A DNA stretch of 56,379 nucleotides from positions 1 through 56,379 of the forward strand of contig JBBQPM010000019.1 of the NCBI GenBank assembly GCA_038217425.1, in the 5' to 3' direction. Position numbers and translations under genes: made by a program. Shown here one piece after another: positions 35,968 to 44,486 of this stretch. Below the pieces are notes generated by a model. That model made no database searches. It saw only the letters and a program-made list of their open reading frames with translations, and was not told the origin of the DNA. Every line of letters starts with the position of its first letter. Position 1 is the first letter of the stretch. The DNA is from JAIEPT01 sp038217425 (GTDB lineage Bacteria > Planctomycetota > Planctomycetia > Gemmatales > Gemmataceae).

Positions 35968-37521
35968 TCACTTCCGCGCATTGATGCGGGCCCGCAGCAA
36001 TTGGTCCGCCTCGTCGTACACGCCGAGCAGTTTCCGCGACGCTTCGTCGCTGCTGAAACGTCCGCGCATTTTGATGACGCTGCGCCCCTCCTCGATCTGC
36101 TTCAGCAAATCGATCGCGGCCTCAGCCTGAAAGACGCCCTTGCCCTGATACTTCACATAGATCGGCGACGTGTGCGCGAAGAGCTGCCGATCGAACTCGT
36201 TCTTCGCGGCACTCTCGATGCGCACCGCGAACCACGCCGGCTCGTCGATGCGCACTTCGTGCGCGAGTTCGATGCGTCCCGTCTCGTTGGCGACCTGCTT
36301 GATCACCACGCCGTTGCGGATCAGTTGCAGCTTTTGCGCGGGATGTCGGCCCATTGCCGAAGCCTCAACCTTCAGCGTCCGCGGCTCCTTCACGTCGAGC
36401 ACCGCGCCAATCGATTGGCCGTCCACCTTCAGCGACAAGAGCGGCCCATTCGTCGCCTGGCAGCGCCCGGCCTTGACGGCATCGAGCCACGACGCGATCG
36501 TCAGTTTGCCGGTCACCTCTGCGTAGACGCGCGCGAAGTCGTACATGAACCAGTCGGTGCCGGTGCTGATCGGCAGGCGAATGCCAATGTTCAGATACTT
36601 GTAGTAGTGATCCTCGTACGTACCGCCGCGGCTGCCGTCGAAGAAGTTGAGAGCGTCGAGTCGGCCGGTCACGGCGCTCGGCACATCTTCGTAGCCGTTC
36701 GTGTTGTGACACCAGATCACCGTCCCTCCTTGCTTGCGCGCGTTGTCGATGCCGGCCCGCAGCGGCAGGTCATCGAATCCGGCGTTCATGATGCCGGGGC
36801 CGATGCTCACCGGCTTCACGAGTTCCTTGATGTTGAGGAACATCACATGCCCGTAGCCCTGGCCGAAACCCTGGAAGTTGTGCCGATGCTCCTCGCCGTT
36901 GTCGAACAGGATGTGCTCGTTCGAAAACTTCGGCATGGCGCCGATCGGATGCTTGTTGGTGATGTACGTGAGATCGTCCTTGTCGCGCTCGAGATACGAG
37001 ACGAACATGACGCGCAAGCCGTCGATCACGGGAATCTTGCGGAGGTATTCATCGGAGGTCGCCTGCGAGAAGTTCTTGAGATGCAGATGCGTATTGCCTG
37101 CGACAAGTTTCGATTTTTCCGCTTGAAAGATGAGCGGCAGTTCGAGCTTCACCTCTGCAGGGGCGTTATCGCGCAGGTCGAGATCTTGCGCCACGAGTCC
37201 GCTTTCCAGACCGGACACAGCTTCGATCCGATACTTGCCGCGCGGCAAGGTCGTCTCCTCGCCTCCCTCGCGGATGAGGAACCAGTGGACGCCGGGGTTG
37301 TCCTTGGTGAGGCCGGTCATGCGATCGAAGAGCTCCGGGAGCGGGACGTGCTTTTTCTCGGCGTCGAGCACGCGCACCATGCCGCCTAGATATTTGCCGA
37401 CGTCGCCCGCGTCGACGAGGCGAATGCGAATCTTGACGTGTTTGCTGTCGGGCTGTTCCGCGAGGTAGAAAGCGCCGGTGAACGCCGCGGCCGAGATCGC
37501 CAGGAGAAGCAGCTTACGCAT
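35968..37521 (-). CDS. CehA/McbA family PHP-type metallohydrolase, exported
   Basis: The 517-residue protein has an N-terminal signal or anchor segment (1-20). A beta-sandwich-like region lies at about 28-135, then a PHP-type metal-dependent hydrolase domain beginning with NTHLHLKN near 143-150. Later motifs EEHRHNF and VIWCHNTNG carry further metal-ligand histidines, and ISTGTDW is typical of the CehA/McbA group. CehA and McbA hydrolyse carbaryl, but most homologues have unknown substrates. ATG at 37521 was chosen for the signal peptide; a longer frame upstream has no such feature. A divergent lipoprotein hydrolase gene starts 80 bases away. Confidence 0.8.
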   Translation of the reverse strand: MRKLLLLAISAAAFTGAFYLAEQPDSKHVKIRIRLVDAGDVGKYLGGMVRVLDAEKKHVPLPELFDRMTGLTKDNPGVHWFLIREGGEETTLPRGKYRIEAVSGLESGLVAQDLDLRDNAPAEVKLELPLIFQAEKSKLVAGNTHLHLKNFSQATSDEYLRKIPVIDGLRVMFVSYLERDKDDLTYITNKHPIGAMPKFSNEHILFDNGEEHRHNFQGFGQGYGHVMFLNIKELVKPVSIGPGIMNAGFDDLPLRAGIDNARKQGGTVIWCHNTNGYEDVPSAVTGRLDALNFFDGSRGGTYEDHYYKYLNIGIRLPISTGTDWFMYDFARVYAEVTGKLTIASWLDAVKAGRCQATNGPLLSLKVDGQSIGAVLDVKEPRTLKVEASAMGRHPAQKLQLIRNGVVIKQVANETGRIELAHEVRIDEPAWFAVRIESAAKNEFDRQLFAHTSPIYVKYQGKGVFQAEAAIDLLKQIEEGRSVIKMRGRFSSDEASRKLLGVYDEADQLLRARINARK

Positions 37522-37600
37522 GGTGGACTCCGGTTGAACTTGACAAGAATCGCCCGACTGCTTACGAGCCGTGTGGATCATCCTACACACCGAGGCGAAC

Positions 37601-38416
37601 ATGGGCGTTACTGGGTTGCGTGGAGCGTTGGTGCTCGCCCTGCTGTCGCTCGGCGGCTGCGCGTCCCTGGAAGAGTCGTTGATCTTCCATCCGCGGCCGT
37701 TTCCCGACGAGGACCGCAAGCCCGAGGACGCCGCGTTCGAGGACGCCTGGGTTGAGACGCCCGACGGCGTGAAACTGCACGGCTGGTACGCCGAGGCGAA
37801 TGAGCCGCGCGCGGTGATTTTGTACGCGCACGGCAACGGCGGCAACATCGCTCATCGCCGTTGGGTCGTGCGGTTGTTCCGCGAGTACTTGAAGACGTCG
37901 GTTCTGGTCTTCGATTACCGCGGTTACGGCCGCAGCGAAGGGACGCCCACCGAGGCGGGGATTCTCGTCGATGCGCGTGCGGCCCGGCGTTGGCTCGCGA
38001 AACGCGCCGGCGTCCGTGAAACCGACATCGTACTCGTGGGCAATTCACTCGGCGGCGGCGTCGCGGTCGACCTCGCCGCCAAGGACGGCGCCCGCGGTCT
38101 GGTTCTCGAGAATACCTTCTCCTCGCTTCCGGACGTGGCCGCCAGTCATCTCAAATTGCTGCCGGTACACTGGCTCATGCAAACCCGCCTCGATTCCACC
38201 GCCAAGATCCGCAATTACAAGGGTCCGCTCTTACAAACGCACGGCCAGGCGGACGACATCGTGCCGTTCGCCCTGGGCCAGCGACTTTTCCAGGCCGCCA
38301 ATGAGCCGAAGCAGTTCGTCGCGATACCCGCCGGCGGCCACAACGATCCGCCGACGCGTGAGTATGTCGATGCTCTTGAGAAGTTCTTGGTAAAGCTGCC
38401 TCCGGTTCCTCGCTGA
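37601..38416 (+). CDS. Alpha/beta-hydrolase lipoprotein
   Basis: The 271-residue protein has a lipobox LGGC (Cys20), so it is probably membrane-tethered. The hydrolase fold is shown by HGNGGN (oxyanion region, about 77-82), DYRGYGRSEG (105-114), the nucleophile elbow GNSLGG with Ser149, Asp219 in QADDIVP and His247 in GGHNDPP. It is closest in style to the BEM46-like serine hydrolases. Substrate unknown. Start ATG at 37601 has GAGG a few bases upstream and gives the lipoprotein signal directly; the frame start at 37571 adds ten residues without benefit. Confidence 0.82.
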   Translation: MGVTGLRGALVLALLSLGGCASLEESLIFHPRPFPDEDRKPEDAAFEDAWVETPDGVKLHGWYAEANEPRAVILYAHGNGGNIAHRRWVVRLFREYLKTSVLVFDYRGYGRSEGTPTEAGILVDARAARRWLAKRAGVRETDIVLVGNSLGGGVAVDLAAKDGARGLVLENTFSSLPDVAASHLKLLPVHWLMQTRLDSTAKIRNYKGPLLQTHGQADDIVPFALGQRLFQAANEPKQFVAIPAGGHNDPPTREYVDALEKFLVKLPPVPR

Positions 38417-38431
38417 ACGTGGGCGAACGGC

Positions 38432-38450
38432 CCCACACGCCTAGGATAAC
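38432..38450 (+). promoter_or_regulatory. Candidate promoter region (CCCCAC..CTAGGATAAC)
   Basis: TAGGATAAC at 38442-38450, preceded by GGCCCCACACGC, matches the region upstream of glnE at 29601-29618. It is 42 bases before the ATG at 38492. A -35 element is not obvious. Confidence 0.4.
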
Positions 38451-38491
38451 GACCGACAACGTCACTCCGCCTGGTCGCCTGAGGGGTTGCG

Positions 38492-41089
38492 ATGATGCTG
38501 CGCCACGCCGTGCTGAGCCTGCTTACGATTCTCGGATCTGCAATGGTCGCGCTCGGGCAAGAAGCCGTGCCGATCGTCGTCGATGCCGACCTCGCCCTCC
38601 CGGCGGAGCGGGCGCTCGCCGATCTGGAGAAAGCGCTCGCCGCCCGCGGGCTCAAGTTCGAGCGCCTCAAGACAGTCCCCGAAAAGGGTCCGTCGGCGAT
38701 TGTTGTCGGGCAGCGCGGCCATTCGATGAACGTCGATCGACTGCTCGAGAAGCATCAAGTTGGACTATCCAAGGAGCCGGAATCGCTCTGCGTCCAGCGA
38801 CTGCAATCGGGTACGAGGCATTTGCTCCTGATCGCCGGCGCCGATCCTCGCGGGCTCAGCTACGCGCTTTTGGACGTCGCGCGCACCGTCGAGACGACGC
38901 CGCCGGCCGGCGATTTCGCGATTCTTGGGAGCGTCGAAACGCCTTTTCTGCGAGAACGGGCAATGAGCGTCCATCTTTTCAACAAGGATCTCGAAGAGCC
39001 TTGGTACTTCGACGAAAACTACTGGCGCGGCTACTTCACGATGCTGGCCCGCGATCGTTACAACCAGTTCACCCTTACCTTCTCCGATCAGACGAATTAC
39101 CTGACGCCGATCTATGCGTATCTCGTCGAGGTTCCGGGATTTGCCAACGTGCGCATCAAGGGCGTCAAGGACATCGAGCACCGCAAGCGCAACCTGGCGA
39201 TGCTTAAACGCATCGCGGAGTTGGCCCAGGAACGAGGGCTTGACTTCAACCTCGGCATCTGGGCGCAGGCGCCGGTCGCTAATTATCCGAGCGCGATCCT
39301 CGTCGAGAATCTGCCGAGCGATCCCGAGAAATTGGCCGAGTACAGTGCGGCCGGGCTCAAGCTCATTCTGCAGGCGTGCCCGGCGATCACCGACGTGCAG
39401 TTTCGCATGAACTCCGAATCGGGCGTGTCGGAGAAATTGCAGACCATGTTCTTCCAGGCGATGTTCAAGGCCCTCCGCGAGGTCGGCCGGCGCATCAAAG
39501 TCGATCTTCGCTTCAAGGGATTGCTCGCCTCCACCATCCAGGCCGCCATCGATGCGGGATTGGACGTTGCCGTCTCGATCAAATTCTGGTGCGAGCACAT
39601 GGGACTGCCGTATCACCCAACGGTCGCCGATCGCAAATATCGCGAGAGCCGATACAGTTACGGCGCCATGCTTGCGAAGCCGCGCAACTACCGCGTCATC
39701 TATCAACTCTGGTCGATGGGCTCGCAGCGGCTATTCCTCTGGGGCGATCCGGAGTACGCCAAACGGTTCGCGGAAAGTTGTCAGCTCGGCGGCGGCGAGG
39801 GGTTCGAGGTCTACGCTCCGCTCACGAACATGGGCTACGGCGGCGAGGCCGGCGCCTGGCGGATCTTCGCGGACAAGGCGTACGACGTCGGCGCCTGGGA
39901 TTACCAGCGTTACTGGTTCTTCTACCTGAGTTTTGGCCGACTGGGCTACAACCCGAGGACCGATCCGGGAGTTTGGCGGCGCGAGTTTCGCCATCGCTTC
40001 GGCGCCGCCGCCACCAACGTCGAGAACGCGTATCGATCCGCCAGCCAAATCATTCCGCTTCTCACCGCAACGCATCTGCCCAGCGCCAGCGAATGGTGGT
40101 GGTGGCCCGAGATGGACACCGGCGGCCGGCTGCGTGAATACCAACGCGTGCAGCCCAGCGACACCGCGCAATTCTACGCCATCCGCTCGTGGCAGCGGAA
40201 GGAGAAATGGGTCTGGGAAGACTGGGACGCAACCATTCCAGGATACGTCGAGGACGCAATCGCCGGGCGCGTGGGCGGCAAGATGACGCCGTTCGCCATC
40301 AGCCAAAAACTACTCGCCTTGGCAGAGCAGACCGAACAGCATCTGGCCCAAAATCCCGGTTCGATGTCGGCGGAGATGCGCGGCACTCGGTTGGATTTGC
40401 AAGTGCTGGCCCACCTCGCACGCTTCCACGCCGAGAAGATGCGAGCGGCGACGCACCTTGCGTTTTTCGATCTCACGCAGGAGGCGGGCCGACTTCCCGA
40501 GGCGCAGAAACACCTGCGCGTCGCCGCCGAGGCCTGGCTGAAGATCGTGAACCTCACGGACGGCGTCTATCACGACAACCTCGCCTTCGGCATCCCAAAG
40601 TTGAACTCGCGCAGCCGCGGCGGTCAACATCACACCGGCCATTGGAAGGATCGGCTCGTCGAGATTGAGGAGGATCTCGCGCTCCTGGAAATGCTTGTGA
40701 AGAAGCACGATGGTGCAGGCAAGAAATTTCGCACATTCCCCGGCGAATCGGCTCACGCAAGCGAACCCACGATCCGATTGACGTCTCTCGCCAACGCGAA
40801 ACCGGGGGTCGACCTTCCGATCGAGTTGACGCTGCTGACGAAGACGCCGCTGAAGCGCGTTGTGCTCCACTATCGCCCGCTGGACCAGACCGCGGACTGG
40901 AAGCAGACGCCGATGACGCGCGGGGCTGAAACCTGGCAGGCGACGATTTCGGGGAAGGAGATCCTCGAGCGTTGGGACACGATGATCTATGTCGAAGTGC
41001 AGTACGAGGCTGGGGGCGGGTTCGTATGGCCTTCCTGGGAAGTGCAAACGCCCTACGTGGTCATACCCGTAGGCCGGACGGCGAGATAG
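38492..41089 (+). CDS. Large exported glycoside-hydrolase-like protein (GH20/GH67-type N-domain and TIM barrel)
   Basis: The 865-residue protein has a signal peptide (1-22, ending ALG). Residues about 25-135 look like the alpha/beta domain that precedes the catalytic barrel in GH20 and GH67 enzymes (IVVDADLALPAERALADLEKAL, then LLIAGADPRGLSYALLDVART). A barrel region follows (YNQFTLTFSD, LDFNLGIWAQ, VQFRMNSESG, VSIKFWCEHM), then a helical region and a C-terminal beta domain. The Glu in RMNSESG is a possible catalytic residue. I cannot assign a family number or substrate. The duplicated ATGATG start follows GAGGGG. Confidence 0.6.
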   Translation: MMLRHAVLSLLTILGSAMVALGQEAVPIVVDADLALPAERALADLEKALAARGLKFERLKTVPEKGPSAIVVGQRGHSMNVDRLLEKHQVGLSKEPESLCVQRLQSGTRHLLLIAGADPRGLSYALLDVARTVETTPPAGDFAILGSVETPFLRERAMSVHLFNKDLEEPWYFDENYWRGYFTMLARDRYNQFTLTFSDQTNYLTPIYAYLVEVPGFANVRIKGVKDIEHRKRNLAMLKRIAELAQERGLDFNLGIWAQAPVANYPSAILVENLPSDPEKLAEYSAAGLKLILQACPAITDVQFRMNSESGVSEKLQTMFFQAMFKALREVGRRIKVDLRFKGLLASTIQAAIDAGLDVAVSIKFWCEHMGLPYHPTVADRKYRESRYSYGAMLAKPRNYRVIYQLWSMGSQRLFLWGDPEYAKRFAESCQLGGGEGFEVYAPLTNMGYGGEAGAWRIFADKAYDVGAWDYQRYWFFYLSFGRLGYNPRTDPGVWRREFRHRFGAAATNVENAYRSASQIIPLLTATHLPSASEWWWWPEMDTGGRLREYQRVQPSDTAQFYAIRSWQRKEKWVWEDWDATIPGYVEDAIAGRVGGKMTPFAISQKLLALAEQTEQHLAQNPGSMSAEMRGTRLDLQVLAHLARFHAEKMRAATHLAFFDLTQEAGRLPEAQKHLRVAAEAWLKIVNLTDGVYHDNLAFGIPKLNSRSRGGQHHTGHWKDRLVEIEEDLALLEMLVKKHDGAGKKFRTFPGESAHASEPTIRLTSLANAKPGVDLPIELTLLTKTPLKRVVLHYRPLDQTADWKQTPMTRGAETWQATISGKEILERWDTMIYVEVQYEAGGGFVWPSWEVQTPYVVIPVGRTAR

Positions 41090-41107
41090 ACGGTTGCCGG
41101 ACCGAAG

Positions 41108-41157
41108 CGTAGCCGAAGGCGCCGGAATTCAGGATTCCGCAAGCGAATTCGGCTACG
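41108..41157. repeat. Palindrome with CGTAGCCGAA arms
   Basis: CGTAGCCGAA (41108-41117) pairs with TTCGGCTACG (41148-41157), and GGAAT-tcagg-ATTCC (41124-41138) forms an inner hairpin. It lies between the glycosidase-like gene and the convergent small gene and may terminate either. Confidence 0.75.
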
Positions 41158-41202
41158 GTCGAACCATGCGTTTTGCACGCGAACGGGTTCGGCGGCTTCC
41201 TC

Positions 41203-41424
41203 TTACTGCCAGGCGTTTAAGTGCGTCTGGACGCTGTCGACGTCGATGGTGTTGCTGAGCTGAATGCAATCCATTCCCTTGAGGGACGGTTCCGGCGGGG
41301 ACGACAAGATGCGCTTGAGGCGCAGGTAGTTGTGTAGATCCATCGACTTGGCGGCCGGGACGTTGATGAAATGGCGTTTGCCGTCGGTTTGCACCGTGAG
41401 GGCATTCTTCTTAACCTTGACCAT
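41203..41424 (-). CDS. Small protein of unknown function (73 aa)
   Basis: ATG at 41424 has AGGA about eight bases upstream and gives a 73-residue basic protein starting MVKVKKNALTVQ, with a HFINVP strand and a MDLHNYLRLKRIL helix. No signal peptide or known domain is seen. It follows another small gene on the same strand after 89 bases. The frame upstream of 41424 lacks a start with a ribosome site. It might be a regulator or toxin/antitoxin-size protein, but nothing supports a specific role. Confidence 0.55.
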   Translation of the reverse strand: MVKVKKNALTVQTDGKRHFINVPAAKSMDLHNYLRLKRILSSPPEPSLKGMDCIQLSNTIDVDSVQTHLNAWQ

Positions 41425-41513
41425 GGAACATCCTATCGTCTTCGATTCCGAGAAACCCCGATCGAACGGGTCTGGCAAGAGGTGGGACGGCCAGAAGTCC
41501 CCTGGACGGAGTG

Positions 41514-41792
41514 CTAGTAGAGGCGGGTGACGTTGGGCGTCGAAGAGAGAATGGCGCCGGCGGGGTCGGCCACCATGAAGTAGCTGTGTGCAATCTTTGA
41601 GTTGGTGATGGCGTCGCCGACGAAGACGTTGACTCGGTAGTTGTTTTTCCAGAGCTTGCGCACTTGCACTTCGCGCAAGTTCTCAGGTTTGCCAAGCGTT
41701 TGCAGGACCCAGGCACTGATTGATGCGGAGAGCTTTTGGCGCTCGGCCGGGTCGGACTTCGCTTCGGGCTCGGTCGGTGCTGCGGCTGCCAT
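41514..41792 (-). CDS. Small protein of unknown function (92 aa)
   Basis: ATG at 41792 follows AAGGA about ten bases upstream. The 92-residue product has an acidic/Ala-rich N-terminus (MAAAAPTEPEAKSDPAE), then a compact alpha/beta part (SISAWVLQTLG, YRVNVFVGD, SYFMVADPAGAIL). It looks soluble and cytosolic. I do not recognise it. It probably forms a small unit with the 73-residue gene downstream. Confidence 0.55.
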   Translation of the reverse strand: MAAAAPTEPEAKSDPAERQKLSASISAWVLQTLGKPENLREVQVRKLWKNNYRVNVFVGDAITNSKIAHSYFMVADPAGAILSSTPNVTRLY

Positions 41793-42212
41793 GTGATCTT
41801 CATCCTTCCGGTAGGTCGAATCAGCGCGTACGGCTACCCCAGAAAAACAAGGGAGCTTGGTAGTTGCGAAGGGTAGTCGAAGCGGAATTGCAAGCGGCGT
41901 GAAACCATGCACTTGCCATAGAGGACGCTCTGCAAGCGGATGGTGGGAAATGATACGTGGCGACCCCCACGAGAGGAAGTCAGTAAAAAATCGCCATCCC
42001 AACTCAGACACCTTCATTCTACAAGCACGCGTCGCGGAGTGCAATGAGAATCTCCGAGCCGCGCGACGCTCGGAACGCGGTTGAACCGCAATCGTAGCGC
42101 GAACGGCCTCGTTTGCTCGCTCCGCAAAGGCAAGCGAGGCCGCTTGCCCTACGAATCGCCGGCATTATCTTTTCCGCATTCTTGCGGAGAAGTTCCGAGG
42201 GCAAGAAGCGAA
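41793..42212. other. 420-base gap: palindrome only
   Basis: No convincing gene was found. The gap contains the palindrome at 42091-42156 and otherwise unremarkable sequence upstream of the 92-residue gene. Confidence 0.6.
42091..42156. repeat. Palindrome, CGTAGGGC-AGCGG family, copy 2
   Basis: The left arm ATCGTAGCGCGAACGGCCTCG (42091 onward) pairs imperfectly with the right arm ending GCCCTACGAAT near 42156. The right arm, reverse-complemented, reads TTCGTAGGGCAAGCGGCCTC, nearly the same as the palindrome at 23667-23728. This marks a dispersed family. Confidence 0.85.
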
Positions 42213-42690
42213 TCATTTCCAGCGATAAACCGCCAGGCTTTTGAGTTCGCCGAGAATGAGGTCGTCGCCGACGCTGACGACGTGCGCCCGGGTCTCGCTG
42301 ATTTTGAGCGAATCGATCAGGTCGAACTTCTCGGCGCTCGCTTTCAGGTAGAAGAGGATGCCGCAGTCGTCGAGAGCGAGGATGCGGCCTTCGGCGGCGA
42401 GCATGCTCTTTGCCGTCCGCCGAGCGAGCGCACGACTTCCAGCTTCTTGTCCTTGGTCTCGGCGACGAAGATCCGATCCGCGGTCACGGTCGGGCTCGAA
42501 TATCCCGGCCCGAGCGGGACGCGAAAGACGAGCTTGCAGTTCTCCGACGTCAGCCGATCAGGCCAGGACGCGCCGGCGACTTGACCGTCGCGGTTCGGCC
42601 CGCGCCACTGCGTCTATTCTTGAGCCGAAAGCAAAGCGGGAAACGCGAGCAGACAACACACAAGTGCGCATGACGTCCTCTGGCGACTTT
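42213..42690 (-). pseudogene. Decayed PQQ-like beta-propeller gene
   Basis: On the minus strand a signal-peptide-like stretch (ALVCCLLAFPALLSAQE) runs into an in-frame TAG (42614-42616). The same frame then continues TQWRGPNRDGQ and LGPGYSSPTVTADRIFVAET, the N-terminal blade of a PQQ-repeat protein. After a break near 42410 the final blade continues in another frame (ILALDDCGILFYLKA, ending AVYRWK) to a stop at 42213. The middle of the roughly 400-residue protein is missing. The fragment is a relative of the intact gene at 18066-19406. Confidence 0.75.
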
Positions 42691-42711
42691 GTTACCGCCT
42701 GAGCCTTCAAG

Positions 42712-43500
42712 TCAAATTTTCGACTTCCAGTGCCCGGCCAGCCAATAGAGAAGCGTCTTGAGTTCGAACGGTTTGAGATCGGGCTTCAGCGACAAAAGCT
42801 TGGCCGCGATCCCGGCGAGGTGCGGCGTCGCCCAACTCGTCGCCGGCTCCTGGGCAAAAGGCCCCAGATAACCGCGACCGTGCGCCTGGAATTCGATCTG
42901 CTCGCGAAGCTGATACGCGAATTGCTGCGGGTCCGCGAACAGGCTCTTGTCGACCGAAACCAGCGCCGGCGCGAACGACGCGGGATAGCTGCGCGTGAGC
43001 GGATGATCGTTGTGGGCGGCCGCGAAGACGAGCACGTCCTTGTAGTACGCCTCCTCGATCGCCCGCTGCAGTTGCTGGCGTTTCGCCGGCGTTTGCAAGC
43101 GATGCTCGGAGACGCCCAACGAAAGGTTCACGATCTTGCAGTTCCAGACGTGGACGGCCCAGGAGAGCGCCTTGATGACCTGCTCGACGTCGCTGGTCCC
43201 TGCGGGGCCGAAAACGTCGGCGGAGAAGAGTCGCACTTGCGGCGCCACGGCGAGGAGAATGTCGGCGACGGTGGTGCCGTGCGGCGTGCTGTGCTTGCCG
43301 TCGTAGGGCCAGGGCTCGGCCTGGCCGGGAACGAAGATGCCGCCGACAATGGGAGCGAGTTGCGGATGCTTGATGCGCAGGATCGCCTGTTCGATGCCGC
43401 TGTCGATGAGGCAGACCGCCACGCCCGCACCGGTCGCCTGGGGATGTTGGAGCAGGCGCTCGGGAGAGCAGAGCGACACGAGTTCGTCGAGCGGCGTCAT
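42712..43500 (-). CDS. Cytosolic subtilisin-like (S8) serine protease
   Basis: The 262-residue protein shows the subtilase triad: Asp33 in LIDSGIE, His74 in TPHGTTVADI and Ser222 in ATSWATPHLAG. The oxyanion Asn is Asn164 in AAAHND. It has no signal peptide or propeptide, so it appears cytosolic and constitutively folded. Its ATG overlaps the stop of the formyltransferase gene (ATGA), implying translational coupling, an unexpected partner. Compact leaderless subtilases of this type occur near peptide-maturation clusters, but no precursor peptide is evident here. Confidence 0.85.
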   Translation of the reverse strand: MTPLDELVSLCSPERLLQHPQATGAGVAVCLIDSGIEQAILRIKHPQLAPIVGGIFVPGQAEPWPYDGKHSTPHGTTVADILLAVAPQVRLFSADVFGPAGTSDVEQVIKALSWAVHVWNCKIVNLSLGVSEHRLQTPAKRQQLQRAIEEAYYKDVLVFAAAHNDHPLTRSYPASFAPALVSVDKSLFADPQQFAYQLREQIEFQAHGRGYLGPFAQEPATSWATPHLAGIAAKLLSLKPDLKPFELKTLLYWLAGHWKSKI

Positions 43501-44405
43501 GCGTTCCGATCGGGGCGTAGGTAGATGAAACTCTTGCCGAGCCGGCCGCCGTAGTTGCCCGCGGAAATTTTCGCCAGGCCGGGCGTCTCCGCCGACGCGG
43601 CGATGGCGGCGTGCGTCGCCTTCGTCAGCGTCTCCAGATCGCGACCGTTCAGAATGATCTCCTGGATCGCGACCACCCCTTCGGGCACCTTCGATTGGGC
43701 GCCGAGCTTCTTCGCGAGCGTCGGACAGAACTCTGCATAGGTGCTCGCTATTAAGAATTTATACTTGCTCCCCGCCTTCGAGCCGCTGCCGGCGAGTCCG
43801 CCCGGAAACGGCATGATGACCCCGGGGATTTGCTGGATCGCCTCGACGCCCTTCATCGCCCCTTCGAGGGCGGCGTCGGCCGTGTCGCCCATGTACCAGA
43901 GGTTGCCCCCCATGATGCCGTCGCGATAGCCGAAACGCCGATCGATCACGAACTCGCCGGAAAGAATCGGCACGACCCAGACCCTGCGACCGTAGCGCTC
44001 GGCGCGAAACTGATGTCCGTCGCCGAAGTAGGCCAGCTTACGTCCCAGCTTGAAGTAGGTCGATTCATCGAGCAGGTTGAAACACGCCGTCGTCGGGCAG
44101 GTGAGCACGTTTTGGCTGATTCGAACGAGCAGCGAGCGTTCGAGCGCCTGCACGCGGTCTTTGCGAAAGCGGGGGACGTGAAATTGTACGACCGCTCCGG
44201 GCCGACCGTCGGGGGTATCGTCGACGTAGCGATCCAGGGCCGCCTCGCAATCGCAGAGGATGCTGCTGGAGGCGTTGCCGGTCGCCGCCTGCACGGCATG
44301 ATCGAGCCAGACGCGATCACGGGCCGTGATTAGCACTTCCGCATAGATGCTGCGAAACGCCTCGGCGTACGTATCTTCGACTTCCGCGCGAAAAACCAGG
44401 GCCAT
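43497..44405 (-). CDS. ftr: Formylmethanofuran:tetrahydromethanopterin formyltransferase
   Basis: Ftr transfers the formyl group between methanofuran and H4MPT in C1 metabolism; in planctomycetes and methylotrophs it works in formaldehyde oxidation. The 302-residue protein matches the family along its length: VEDTYAEAF near the N-terminus, TPDGRPGAVVQ, VLTCPTTACF, MGGNLWYMGDT, PFPGGLAGSGSKAGSKYKFL and the ending KISAGNYGGRLGKSFI. Start ATG at 44405 has AGGAGAGG upstream; nine codons of the longer frame were dropped. The rest of the fhc complex and mch/mtdB are not in the window. The stop overlaps the subtilase start. Confidence 0.92.
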   Translation of the reverse strand: MALVFRAEVEDTYAEAFRSIYAEVLITARDRVWLDHAVQAATGNASSSILCDCEAALDRYVDDTPDGRPGAVVQFHVPRFRKDRVQALERSLLVRISQNVLTCPTTACFNLLDESTYFKLGRKLAYFGDGHQFRAERYGRRVWVVPILSGEFVIDRRFGYRDGIMGGNLWYMGDTADAALEGAMKGVEAIQQIPGVIMPFPGGLAGSGSKAGSKYKFLIASTYAEFCPTLAKKLGAQSKVPEGVVAIQEIILNGRDLETLTKATHAAIAASAETPGLAKISAGNYGGRLGKSFIYLRPDRNA

Positions 44406-44454
44406 AGCCGACCTCTCCTGCGAACGCCTCATGGCAATTCCATCTGGATCAGGA

Positions 44455-44460
44455 TATATT
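44455..44460 (+). promoter_or_regulatory. Possible -10 box of the DUF3467 gene
   Basis: TATATT lies 27 bases before the ATG at 44487, followed by AAGGAG as the ribosome site. No strong -35 box is seen. Confidence 0.3.
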
Positions 44461-44486
44461 GTAAAGCGTCATTCTCAAGGAGCCGT

